Positions 1-8,168 of a stretch of DNA of 64,000 nucleotides are shown in pieces. The DNA is from Candidatus Methylospira mobilis (GTDB lineage Bacteria; Pseudomonadota; Gammaproteobacteria; Methylococcales; Methylococcaceae): positions 739,716 to 803,715 of the forward strand of contig NZ_CP044205.1 of NCBI RefSeq assembly GCF_009498235.1. Reading direction: 5' to 3'. Numbering within the stretch: position 1 is the stretch's first letter; every line of letters begins with the position of its first letter. A model generated the notes under the pieces. That model did not search any database. It was not told the DNA's origin and saw only the letters and a program-made list of their open reading frames with translations. The translations under genes were made by a program, and so were the position numbers.

Positions 1-2
1 AG

Positions 3-1154
3 CAGAATGTTCCGGGCGCCGCTTATTATTCCAACAACAAGGGGGAGTCATCGGCCAACAACAACGTTGTTAATGACTGGGACGCGCTTTACTACACCGG
101 TCGAGTATGGGATAAGGTGGGTGCCTATCTGCAGCTCAATTTCAGTCCTCAGGTGGGCCGTTCGATCAGCCTGGCGATGGCCGATATCCGTTACGCCGAT
201 CACTTAACTTTTGACGGCAATAATGTGACTTACGGCATCACGGCCAATAATTCGCCGACCATGTCAGACTTCTGGATGACCTCTTATGCATGGATGTACC
301 CGTACACAACTTCGTCTGCGACGGTTAAATCAGCAGCTCAGCCCTGGCTGATGGCGCTGATGGGAGGCGCCAATACTGCCGGTTCGACCGCGTATGCCAT
401 GATCAACAACCATATCTACCTGGAAGCCGGCGGCTATACCTCCCAGTCGCAGCAAATGGCTCAAGGTTTGGGAGTCTGGAATGGCGGATCCCAGGGGCAA
501 GGGCCGCAAAGCGGGCTGATCAATGGTGGCGCGCCTTATTGGCGAGTGTTCCTGCAGCATAGCACCGGCCCGCATACGATGATGATCGGTACCTACGGTC
601 TACAGGCTAACGTATCTCCGCTATACAACCAGTTAAACGGCACCAACTCTTACGTGGAGTACAACGTCGACGCCAACTACTCGTTTATGTTGGACGACGA
701 CAACATGTTCATGGCGATGTTTAAATACACACGCGACAACATGAGCATGTCGGCGAGCCAGGCAGCTGGGTACTCTTCAAACTCCAGCAATCATCTCAAC
801 AGCACGATGCTGATGGGCATGTGGACTTATAAGCAAACCTATAATTTAACGTTTGGCTGGAACTACATGAGCGGCAGCGCCGATATGATGCTTTATAACG
901 GAAACGGAGGGGGCGTTAACCCCATTACCGGCACGGCAAACGGGTCGCCCAATACCAATTCCTTTCTGGTTGAGCTGGACTATATCCCGTTCGGCAAAGG
1001 TACGTTTGTCAGCGATCCTTATGTCAATCTGAGGTTGTCGCTGCAATACTGGGCCTATACACAGTTTAATGGCTCTTCCAATAACTATGATGGCAATGGG
1101 CGTAGTGCTGAAGCTAACAACACGCTTTACTTTGTCGGTAACCTGATGTTTTAG
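3..1154 (+). CDS. Outer-membrane beta-barrel protein, 3' part only
   Basis: The reading frame is open from the window edge, so the N-terminus, signal peptide and any heme motif lie outside. The visible ~383 residues are rich in alternating aromatic/polar strands and in Asn, Ser, Gly, Tyr and Met. The protein ends in a Phe (NLMF), the usual C-terminal residue of BamA-inserted barrels. It resembles the large porin-like proteins of methanotrophs often annotated 'cytochrome C', but no CXXCH is visible in this part. Two small cytochrome c genes follow directly (8-bp gap to the first), which suggests an envelope electron-transfer or metal-related unit. The barrel is well supported; the substrate is unknown. 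Confidence 0.7.
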   Translation, partial: QNVPGAAYYSNNKGESSANNNVVNDWDALYYTGRVWDKVGAYLQLNFSPQVGRSISLAMADIRYADHLTFDGNNVTYGITANNSPTMSDFWMTSYAWMYPYTTSSATVKSAAQPWLMALMGGANTAGSTAYAMINNHIYLEAGGYTSQSQQMAQGLGVWNGGSQGQGPQSGLINGGAPYWRVFLQHSTGPHTMMIGTYGLQANVSPLYNQLNGTNSYVEYNVDANYSFMLDDDNMFMAMFKYTRDNMSMSASQAAGYSSNSSNHLNSTMLMGMWTYKQTYNLTFGWNYMSGSADMMLYNGNGGGVNPITGTANGSPNTNSFLVELDYIPFGKGTFVSDPYVNLRLSLQYWAYTQFNGSSNNYDGNGRSAEANNTLYFVGNLMF

Positions 1155-1161
1155 ATGTAAT

Positions 1162-1590
1162 ATGACTAATAAGCACAAACTACCAAATTCAACAGTAAAG
1201 GTTGTCATATCGCTGATCTTCCTCTCGCTACCTGCTTTTTGCACGAGCGCTGGTGAGATGAGCGGAATGTCGGGGATGGATCATGAATCCATGGGGCTTT
1301 TCAATATGGATATGGGCATGGGCATGCATATGGAAGGAGATATTGCCCGTGGTGAGCATGTAGCCATTTCGACATGCGCAGCCTGTCATGGTAGATATGG
1401 CATCAGCTCCTCCGATACCATTCCTAACCTGGCGGGGCAGCAGGCCATGTACTTATACGGTGCATTGACGGCTTATCGCGACAAGGTACGTCATGTGCAG
1501 GTTATGACCGATGTTGCTTCGAAATTAAGCGAACGGGATATTGCCGATGTCACTGCATACTATGCCCATCTTCCAGACCGTAAATGGTAA
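1162..1590 (+). CDS. Class I cytochrome c with Met-rich N-terminal segment
   Basis: A 142-residue periplasmic monoheme cytochrome. A hydrophobic export segment spans about residues 12-30. The heme site is CAACH (72-76), and M115 in the MTDV context is the likely distal ligand; the C-terminal helix has the cytochrome c553/c4-like pattern. Between signal and heme domain there are nine Met and two His in about 25 residues (33-57), resembling Cu(I)-binding Met motifs. It starts 8 bp after the barrel gene, and a lipoprotein cytochrome follows, so the three probably form an operon. Electron transfer is inferred from family; copper binding is a hypothesis. Confidence 0.8.
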   Translation: MTNKHKLPNSTVKVVISLIFLSLPAFCTSAGEMSGMSGMDHESMGLFNMDMGMGMHMEGDIARGEHVAISTCAACHGRYGISSSDTIPNLAGQQAMYLYGALTAYRDKVRHVQVMTDVASKLSERDIADVTAYYAHLPDRKW

Positions 1591-1612
1591 TTTGACAGCC
1601 GGGAAAAACGCC

Positions 1613-1957
1613 ATGACTCATGCTTTGATTGTTGTTGTATTAAATGTTTTTCTGGTCGGTTTATCAGGGTGTTCTGTGTTTGAAAAGCAAGCAGCGGCTG
1701 ACACGCCTGCTGCTGCTGTTGATAGAACAGCTTATTATCTTTGCGGCGGGTGTCATGGGCCAGAAAATATCCGGGTCGAAACCATGACCCCCAATCTCTT
1801 CGGCCAGAAAAAGGGGTATCTTGCCGCCAAACTTCGCGATTACCGGGATAAACAGCGCGTCAATCCGTTTATGAATGGCATCGCGGAAGGGTTGAGCGAT
1901 CATGATATTGATAATCTGGCTGCTTATTTTTCTAGTTCCGGTAGCACGTCAAAATAA
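1613..1957 (+). CDS. Small lipoprotein cytochrome c
   Basis: A 114-residue protein with a lipoprotein signal (hydrophobic segment ending LSGC) and one heme site CGGCH. Downstream residues of the form MTPNLFGQ and a distal Met (PFMNG) match small c553-type cytochromes. I place the start at the ATG at 1613, because the alternative in-frame start at 1541 overlaps the previous gene and would bury the lipobox. It is paralogous in layout to the upstream cytochrome (PNLxGQ, AYRDK/DYRDK) and likely sits on the periplasmic face of a membrane as its electron partner. Confidence 0.8.
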   Translation: MTHALIVVVLNVFLVGLSGCSVFEKQAAADTPAAAVDRTAYYLCGGCHGPENIRVETMTPNLFGQKKGYLAAKLRDYRDKQRVNPFMNGIAEGLSDHDIDNLAAYFSSSGSTSK

Positions 1958-2589
1958 TTTTTCCGAGTCTTTCTTTGATTCGTTGGTGAGGAGCGGCATG
2001 AAAAAATCTATCACTGTTGTGAATATAAAAAATAGAGCCTAACTTTGTGCCGAGTTTTCATAAGTGAATCAGCCTAACCATCGTGGAAAAATGCTTCTTG
2101 TGCCACTACTGAATTCTTTTTTGGGTGCCGGAAAGTGCTTGAGTTATTTCCACGTCAGTTACCTGTGAATACTTATTACGCCATAAAACCGCTTGTGTTA
2201 TATTCACACCTCGACGGTTTTACTGGGCATGCTCGGAAGTCCAGCCTATTGATCGAGTTACGACGATACGCCCGGTTTTGCCAATAGCGTTATTCAGCTA
2301 CGAAGCAGCTTTAAAAAAATAGAAAACCAACTTTTGGAATATATGCAATATAAACCATATAAGCTATTACAGCCAAAATCGTAATGATAGTGACAATGTA
2401 ATCCACCATGGTATATGGTGAATGCTTAATCCTGAGGTGTTGAGTGTGCTTTTTCATCGTATGCTGAAAGTTGCGTAGATTAAAGACGAAATAAAAATCG
2501 CTTTCAAAAATACCGCTTCCAATAAACCGAGCCATAACCCGGCTCGCCGAGTCTTGCAAATGCCCACTTCCCAGTTATTAAGTCGTTAA
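1958..2589. other. Intergenic region before the IS5 element
   Basis: No convincing gene. A 14-codon reading frame (1998-2042) has a good ribosome-binding site (GAGGAG) and begins MKKSITVV; it may be the stub of a truncated gene. On the minus strand, 2311-2457 could encode a 48-residue protein with one hydrophobic helix (MKKHTQHL...), but no ribosome-binding site is visible and I do not call it. Composition is more AT-rich than the surrounding genes. Confidence 0.4.
2578..2589. repeat. Left copy of the direct repeat flanking the IS5 element
   Basis: The 12-bp sequence TTAAGTCGTTAA directly precedes the left inverted repeat and recurs directly after the right one (3828-3839). The expected IS5-family duplication is 4 bp, here TTAA; the longer match arises because the target was probably a tandem TTAAGTCG repeat. 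Confidence 0.75.
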
Positions 2590-3827
2590 GGAAACGCTGA
2601 TTTAATCGCCACCTAATTCCATATATTTATTATGGATATAAATTAACCATGGTATAATAATCAATATATTATACTGAAACGGTTTCCGGCGTATGATGAA
2701 ACAGACCACCCTCCTTGACGTTCTTCTCCAGCAAAAATCGCGTACCACGCGGCGCGAGACTTTTTTGAACGCGATGGATCAGGTAGTTCCCTGGTCTGAA
2801 CTGGTCGAGCTCATTCAGCCGGTGTATCCCGCTTCCGGACGAGGTCGTCCGCCTATCGGGATCGAAAGGATGTTGCGATTGTATTTCATCCAGCAATGGT
2901 ACGGCTTTTCCGACGAAGGAACAGAAGATGCGCTTTATGATATGCCCCTATTAAGCCGCTTTGCCGGAATTGACCTGACGCATGAGCGTGTTCCCGATGC
3001 TACCACGCTATTGAACTTCCGCCACCTGCTGGAAGAGCATAAGCTGGCGCCGGTGATGCTGGGCCGCATTAATGCGCTTCTTGAAGCGAAAGGATTACTC
3101 ATGCGCGAAGGAACGATCGTGGATGCCACGTTGATCGCAGCGCCGCCCTCGACCAAAAACAAAAGTGGCGAGCGCGATCCGGAAATGCACCAGACCAAGA
3201 AAGGAAATCAGTGGTATTTCGGGATGAAGGCGCATATTGGTGTGGATGCTGAATCGGGACTGGTTCATACGGTTGTCGGTACGTCGGCGCATGTCAGTGA
3301 TGTGGTGATGACCAGCGAGTTGCTTCATGGTCGGGAACAAGTGGTCATAGCCGATGCCGGTTACATCGGCGTTGAAAAGCGCGAAGAGAATACCGGGAAA
3401 ACGGTGGAGTGGTTGATCGCCATGAAGCGCGGCAAGCTAAAAGCGATGCCCGAAGGCCGATGGAAAGAAACGGTGCGCGAGATCGAAAAAAAGAAGGCGC
3501 AGATTCGTTCGCGTGTCGAGCATCCGTTCCATGTGATCAAGAACCTGTTTCATTATCGCAAGACGCGGTATCGGGGATTGGAAAAGAACACGCATCAACT
3601 ACAGATTTTGTTCGGGCTTTGTAATTTGTACCGGAGCCAAAAGCGGCTGATGGGGTCGATATGAGGGATTATTGCGCCCTCAATCCGCCCGAAAGGCGGA
3701 AAATGCCGGTAAAACCGGTGGTTTTAAGAGGGAACGCATAAAAAATGCGCCAAAATAGAAAATTTAGGCTCAAAAAAATTGCGCACCGGCGCAGCAACCC
3801 AGGTTTTGGCTATTAATCAGCGGTTCC
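2590..3827 (+). mobile_element. Complete IS5-family insertion sequence, 1238 bp
   Basis: The element is bounded by imperfect terminal inverted repeats: left GGAAACGCTGATTTAAT (2590-2606), right the complement of GGAACCGCTGATTAAT (3812-3827). It carries one uninterrupted DDE transposase gene and is flanked by TTAA duplications. Ends, gene and duplications are all intact, so it looks recent and possibly active. It sits between the cytochrome cluster and the EF-G gene in non-coding DNA; no disrupted gene could be recognised in the joined flanks. Confidence 0.88.
2693..3664 (+). CDS. IS5-family DDE transposase
   Basis: A 323-residue transposase of the IS5 group. The N-terminal domain (about 1-110, with GRGRPPIGIERMLRLYFIQ) is the IS5-type DUF772 region. 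The catalytic acidic residues are visible as VDATLI, IADAGY and RVEHPFH, the last being the glutamate region with the Y/R helix (YRKTRYRG). Length is normal for the family and there is no frameshift. Two adjacent ATG codons (2693, 2696) make the exact start uncertain by one residue. Confidence 0.92.
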   Translation: MMKQTTLLDVLLQQKSRTTRRETFLNAMDQVVPWSELVELIQPVYPASGRGRPPIGIERMLRLYFIQQWYGFSDEGTEDALYDMPLLSRFAGIDLTHERVPDATTLLNFRHLLEEHKLAPVMLGRINALLEAKGLLMREGTIVDATLIAAPPSTKNKSGERDPEMHQTKKGNQWYFGMKAHIGVDAESGLVHTVVGTSAHVSDVVMTSELLHGREQVVIADAGYIGVEKREENTGKTVEWLIAMKRGKLKAMPEGRWKETVREIEKKKAQIRSRVEHPFHVIKNLFHYRKTRYRGLEKNTHQLQILFGLCNLYRSQKRLMGSI

Positions 3828-3839
3828 TTAAGTCGTTAA
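3828..3839. repeat. Right copy of the direct repeat flanking the IS5 element
   Basis: TTAAGTCGTTAA again, continuing into a further GTCG. A three-copy TTAAGTCG tandem target with a 4-bp TTAA duplication explains both flanks exactly. Confidence 0.75.
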
Positions 3840-4067
3840 GTCGTAGTGCGTTAAATATTAGCTGGAGAAATTGCATCGAGCCATGCGTGAGCATGGTGCA
3901 AATATGGCATTCTATTGCGCAAGCAGTTCCGTATATGGCCGACATGAACACAGCTGTAGGGTCAGCTTTATGTGCTGTTCTGCGGCGAGTAGAAATTCAT
4001 TTTACCGGCGAAAAATCTCGTCGTGGTTTTGCGTTCAATCGTTGTAAAAAATCGCGGAATATAAACA

Positions 4068-4102
4068 AAAACCCCGGCATTCTGTAAAATGACGGGGTTT
4101 TA
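4068..4102 (-). terminator. Rho-independent terminator of the EF-G gene
   Basis: A hairpin with arms AAAACCCCG and CGGGGTTTT around a 16-nt loop, 28 bp past the EF-G stop on the minus strand. The arms carry A/T tails usable in both directions. Confidence 0.8.
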
Positions 4103-4130
4103 CGTTTTAAAAGTCCAGGCTGAAAGCCGC

Positions 4131-6215
4131 TTATTTCTTGCTGTTGCGTTCGTTGACTTCCTTGATAACCGCTTCAGCTACATTTTTCGGACACGGCAGG
4201 TAGTGTGAGAACTCCATCGAGAACTGGCCGCGGCCCGATGTCATGGTGCGCAGATCGCCGATGTATCCGAACATTTCGCTCAACGGTACTTCGGACTTGA
4301 TGCGTACGCCCGTGACGCCCGCTTCCTGCGATTTTACCATGCCGCGGCGGCGGTTCAAGTCGCCGATGACATCGCCGACATGCGCATCCGGGGTGAAGGT
4401 ATCCACTTTCATGATCGGTTCGATCAACTGCGGAGCGGCCTTCGGTATTGTCTGGCGGAAAGCGGCTTTGGCGGCGATTTCAAAAGCGATTGCGGAAGAG
4501 TCGACTGCATGGAAGCCGCCATCGGTCAGCGTCACCTTGAAGTCCAGGCATGGGAAACCGGCCAGCACGCCCTTGTCCAGCATGCTCTTGAAGCCCTTTT
4601 CAACCGCAGGCCAATACTCTCTCGGCACGTTGCCGCCGGTTACCGCCGACACGAATGAGAAGCCGCTGCCCGGTTCGCCCGGTTCGATGATGTAGTTGAT
4701 TTTTGCGTACTGGCCCGAACCGCCTGACTGCTTTTTGTGTGTGTATTCGTCTTCGACGAGTTTGGTAATGGTTTCGCGGTACGCAACCTGCGGCTTGCCG
4801 ACGATGACTTCAACGCCGTGGGTGCGCTTCAGAATATCGACCTTGATGTCCAGATGCAGTTCGCCCATGCCTTTGAGGATGGTCTCGCCGCTTTCCTCGT
4901 CGGTCATGACGTGGAAAGACGGGTCTTCCTGCACCATTTTGCCGAGGGCGACGCCCATTTTCTCGTTTGCGGCTTTGTCTTTCGGCGAGACCGCAATCGA
5001 GATAACCGGATCGGGGAATACCATGGGTTCCAGCGTGGCGGGTTTGTCCGGGTCGCACAGCGTGTGTCCGGTTTGCACGTTTTTCATGCCCAGCACCGCG
5101 ACGATATCGCCCGCCTGCGCCGAATCCAGTTCGTTACGCGAATTGGCGTGCATTTCGACGATACGGCCGATACGCTCGGTTTTGCCGGTAAAGGTATTCA
5201 GTACCGAGGTGCCTTTTTCCAGCTTTCCGGAGTAGATGCGCAGGAAGGTGAGCGCGCCGAAGCGGTCGTCCATGATCTTGAACGCCAGCGCGCGCAACGG
5301 ACGCTCGGCATCGACGATCGCGAATTCGCCGGTTTCGTTGCCTTCCAGATCGACTTCGGGTTGCGGGTTGACTTCGGTCGGGTTGGGCAGGTAATCGATT
5401 ACGCCATCCAGTACCAACTGCACGCCCTTGTTTTTGAAGGATGAACCGCAGAACGTCGGAAAGAAATCCAGTTTGATGGTGCCTTTGCGGATGCAGCGCT
5501 TGATGGTTTCGATGTCCGGCTCTTCTCCTTCCAGATACTTCTCCATGACTTCGTCTTCCTGATCGACGACAAGTTCGATCAAGGCTTCGCGCCATTTTTC
5601 GACATCGTCGACCATGTCGGCCGGAACGTCCTTGATCTCATAGTTCATCGGATCGCCGGAGTTATCCCAGACCCACGCTTTACGCGTCAGCAGATCGACA
5701 ACGCCGGTAAATTCATCCTCGCGGCCGATCGGCAGGGTCATCACGGCCGGCTTGGCGCCCAGGACTTCTTCAACCTGCTTGACGACGCGATAAAAATCAG
5801 CGCCGGTGCGGTCCAGCTTATTGACATAGATCACGCGCGCGACCTTGGAGTCGTTGGCGTAGCGCCAGTTGGTTTCGGATTGCGGCTCCACGCCGCCGGA
5901 GCCGCAGAACACGCCGATGCCGCCGTCCAGCACTTTCAATGAACGGTAAACTTCGATGGTAAAGTCGACGTGTCCGGGGGTATCGATGATGTTGAAGCGG
6001 TAATCTTTCCAGAAGCAGGTGGTTGCAGCGGACTGGATGGTAATGCCGCGCTCCTGCTCCTGCTCCATGAAGTCCGTCGTGGCAGCGCCGTCATGCACTT
6101 CACCGATCTTGTGGATTTTTCCGGTGAGCTTGAGAATGCGCTCGGTAGTCGTGGTTTTACCGGCGTCCACATGGGCGAATATGCCGATATTTCTGTAATG
6201 GGATAGATCAGTCAT
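4131..6215 (-). CDS. fusA2: Elongation factor G, second (EF-G2-type) paralogue
   Basis: A 694-residue translational GTPase that drives tRNA-mRNA translocation or ribosome recycling. The G domain has P-loop AHVDAGKT (14-21), DTPGH (78-82) and NKLD (132-135); domains II-V follow at normal length. Several signatures ([52 protein letters not shown]) fit the gammaproteobacterial EF-G2 paralogue better than the canonical str-operon copy. The gene is monocistronic: no rpsL, rpsG or tuf lies nearby, and it has its own terminator. EF-G identity is certain; the paralogue assignment is moderately certain. Confidence 0.9.
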   Translation of the reverse strand: MTDLSHYRNIGIFAHVDAGKTTTTERILKLTGKIHKIGEVHDGAATTDFMEQEQERGITIQSAATTCFWKDYRFNIIDTPGHVDFTIEVYRSLKVLDGGIGVFCGSGGVEPQSETNWRYANDSKVARVIYVNKLDRTGADFYRVVKQVEEVLGAKPAVMTLPIGREDEFTGVVDLLTRKAWVWDNSGDPMNYEIKDVPADMVDDVEKWREALIELVVDQEDEVMEKYLEGEEPDIETIKRCIRKGTIKLDFFPTFCGSSFKNKGVQLVLDGVIDYLPNPTEVNPQPEVDLEGNETGEFAIVDAERPLRALAFKIMDDRFGALTFLRIYSGKLEKGTSVLNTFTGKTERIGRIVEMHANSRNELDSAQAGDIVAVLGMKNVQTGHTLCDPDKPATLEPMVFPDPVISIAVSPKDKAANEKMGVALGKMVQEDPSFHVMTDEESGETILKGMGELHLDIKVDILKRTHGVEVIVGKPQVAYRETITKLVEDEYTHKKQSGGSGQYAKINYIIEPGEPGSGFSFVSAVTGGNVPREYWPAVEKGFKSMLDKGVLAGFPCLDFKVTLTDGGFHAVDSSAIAFEIAAKAAFRQTIPKAAPQLIEPIMKVDTFTPDAHVGDVIGDLNRRRGMVKSQEAGVTGVRIKSEVPLSEMFGYIGDLRTMTSGRGQFSMEFSHYLPCPKNVAEAVIKEVNERNSKK

Positions 6216-6307
6216 GTTTATACTCTAAGTATTGAAAATAAAAGCTTAGCCGGCGAATATGCTATTGTAACCTCAGATAGTATGCGCTGGATATTGTTAC
6301 ACTCACG

Positions 6308-8167
6308 TTACGCCTGCGTGGATAGCCAGGCGCTTAAAACCATCAACGTCCACAGCGCCCGCGCGTGATCGCCCTGACGCTTGCGGTGGGCATTAAATAA
6401 ATCACGGGCCGCTTTGCGGTTGACGCCGGCTTGCTCCAGGCGCGGTTCGTTCAGCAAGTTTGAGGCCCAGTCGGCAAGAGGCCCGCGCAGCCAGCTGCTG
6501 AGCGGTACGGAAAGTCCTCGCTTGCGGCGATAAACGATCTCTTTCGGGAGATAGCGCATGGCATAGCTTTTCAGGAATATTTTGGTGCTGATTCCCCGGG
6601 TGCGCTCCGCTTCCGGCAAGGTTCCGGCGAATTCCATGACCGCCAGATCAAGGAACGGCGCCCTGAGTTCCAAACCTTGGGTCATGCCGCTACGGTCCGC
6701 CTTGGTGAGCAGGCCTTCGGCCAGCGAGTTTTCCAGATCGAAACGCTGCACCTGGTTCAACAACGAATCGGACTCGGCGGGATAGTCCGAAAAATGGTGT
6801 TGGACGCCAAGCTTGTGCAGTAATTCCGGTGCAATATTGGATACCCATAAACGATGCCGCTCCAGGCCCGATAAGGTGTCGCCCTGTATAAAGCGTTTCA
6901 GCAGAAACGACAGCGTGACTTTCTTGTCGGTCGCGGGCCATCGGTCCACTGAGATGCGGATCAGCCTGCGCAACGCCGCCGGCAGGCGCGAGTAATAGAG
7001 CGCAAAACGGGCGCCGAAGTAGGTCGGATAGCCGCCGAACAGTTCATCGGCGCCTTCGCCGACCAGCGCGACCTTAACGTCCTGCGCCGCGCGTTTGGCC
7101 AGCAAGGTCGACGGTATCCAGGCCGGATCCGCCAGCGGAATGCCGGTTACCCGCATCAGTTCCGGCAGCATTGCCGGGAAGTCCTCGGGTTTTATCCATA
7201 CCGGTATAAACTCGACGCCGAGGCTGTTGGCAACGCCTTCAGCGATATCGCCCTCATCGTAGGACGATTCGCTGAAGCGCAGCGAATAGGCGTTCAGCCG
7301 CTTTTCCGGCCGCAAGTTGCGGGTAACCGCGGCAACCAGCGAGGAGTCGACGCCGCCGCTCAGAAATACGCCGAAATCGACATCGACTTCGCTTTGCTGC
7401 AGCACCGCATTGCGAAAAACGGTATCGAAGTCGCTCAGCGCGCGCTCGCGCGCCGCGGGCGCCAGGGGGCTCATGCTGGTTGCCGTTAACGGCCACGACC
7501 AGTAATTGCGGCGTTGTGTGCCGTTTACAGTAAAGCAGATGACCTCGGCGGGACCGACGGCATGGATATGTTCCAGAGGCGTTGTCGGCGCCGGAAAATA
7601 GCCGAAGCGCAGAAAACCAGCTATGGCGTTGATATCCGGGCTTGCGCTGACGGCGCCGGAAGCGGTTAACGCGGTGAGTTCCGAGGCGAATGCAATGTTT
7701 GCTCCCTGCTGCCGGTAATACAGCGGCCGTTCGCCGGCGCGGTCGCGGGCCAGTATCAGGGTATTGCAGCGCGGGTCCCAGATGACTATGGCGAAAGCGC
7801 CGACCAGTTTTTCAGGGAAACGATCACCCAGTTCGAGGTAGAGCTGAGGAATCACCGCTACATCGGTGGCATGTTCGACCTGACGGCCGCGCTTTGCGAG
7901 CCAGTCGCGAATCTCCAGGTGGTTGTCTATTTCACCGTTGCACGCGACGGTAACGCCGCTTTCGCTGTCAACGAACGGTTGATCGCCATCAGCCAGACCG
8001 CGTATGGCCAGGCGCGTGGCGCCCAGCACCGCGTCATTTCCTGTCGATATGCCGGAGCCATCCGGGCCGCGATGCGCGAGCAACGCCACCATTTGTTCCA
8101 CCTGTCGTCTGGCTTCCGGTACATTGAGCGCTCCGGATAGCTGCGCAATTCCGCACACTCCGCACAT
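6308..8167 (-). CDS. asnB: Asparagine synthetase (glutamine-hydrolysing)-like amidotransferase
   Basis: A 619-residue class II glutamine amidotransferase. Cys2 of MCGVCGIA is the glutaminase nucleophile. The C-terminal ATP-pyrophosphatase domain shows the PP-loop SGGVDSS and GEGADELFGGYP. It would form an amide on an acidic substrate using glutamine nitrogen. The gene starts 1 bp after the stop of an ArnT-like glycosyltransferase, so the pair is translationally linked. In this setting such enzymes often modify envelope glycans rather than make free asparagine, so the asnB symbol reflects family only. Confidence 0.85.
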   Translation of the reverse strand: MCGVCGIAQLSGALNVPEARRQVEQMVALLAHRGPDGSGISTGNDAVLGATRLAIRGLADGDQPFVDSESGVTVACNGEIDNHLEIRDWLAKRGRQVEHATDVAVIPQLYLELGDRFPEKLVGAFAIVIWDPRCNTLILARDRAGERPLYYRQQGANIAFASELTALTASGAVSASPDINAIAGFLRFGYFPAPTTPLEHIHAVGPAEVICFTVNGTQRRNYWSWPLTATSMSPLAPAARERALSDFDTVFRNAVLQQSEVDVDFGVFLSGGVDSSLVAAVTRNLRPEKRLNAYSLRFSESSYDEGDIAEGVANSLGVEFIPVWIKPEDFPAMLPELMRVTGIPLADPAWIPSTLLAKRAAQDVKVALVGEGADELFGGYPTYFGARFALYYSRLPAALRRLIRISVDRWPATDKKVTLSFLLKRFIQGDTLSGLERHRLWVSNIAPELLHKLGVQHHFSDYPAESDSLLNQVQRFDLENSLAEGLLTKADRSGMTQGLELRAPFLDLAVMEFAGTLPEAERTRGISTKIFLKSYAMRYLPKEIVYRRKRGLSVPLSSWLRGPLADWASNLLNEPRLEQAGVNRKAARDLFNAHRKRQGDHARALWTLMVLSAWLSTQA

Positions 8168-8168
8168 G

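Noticed and set aside
3779-4087. 102-codon frame between the IS5 right end and the EF-G terminator
   Set aside because: It starts inside the IS right end and runs into the terminator hairpin, so it is not a native gene.
4737-5444. 235-codon frame opposite the EF-G gene
   Set aside because: The minus strand encodes unmistakable EF-G domains over this span; the plus frame is a codon-bias artefact.
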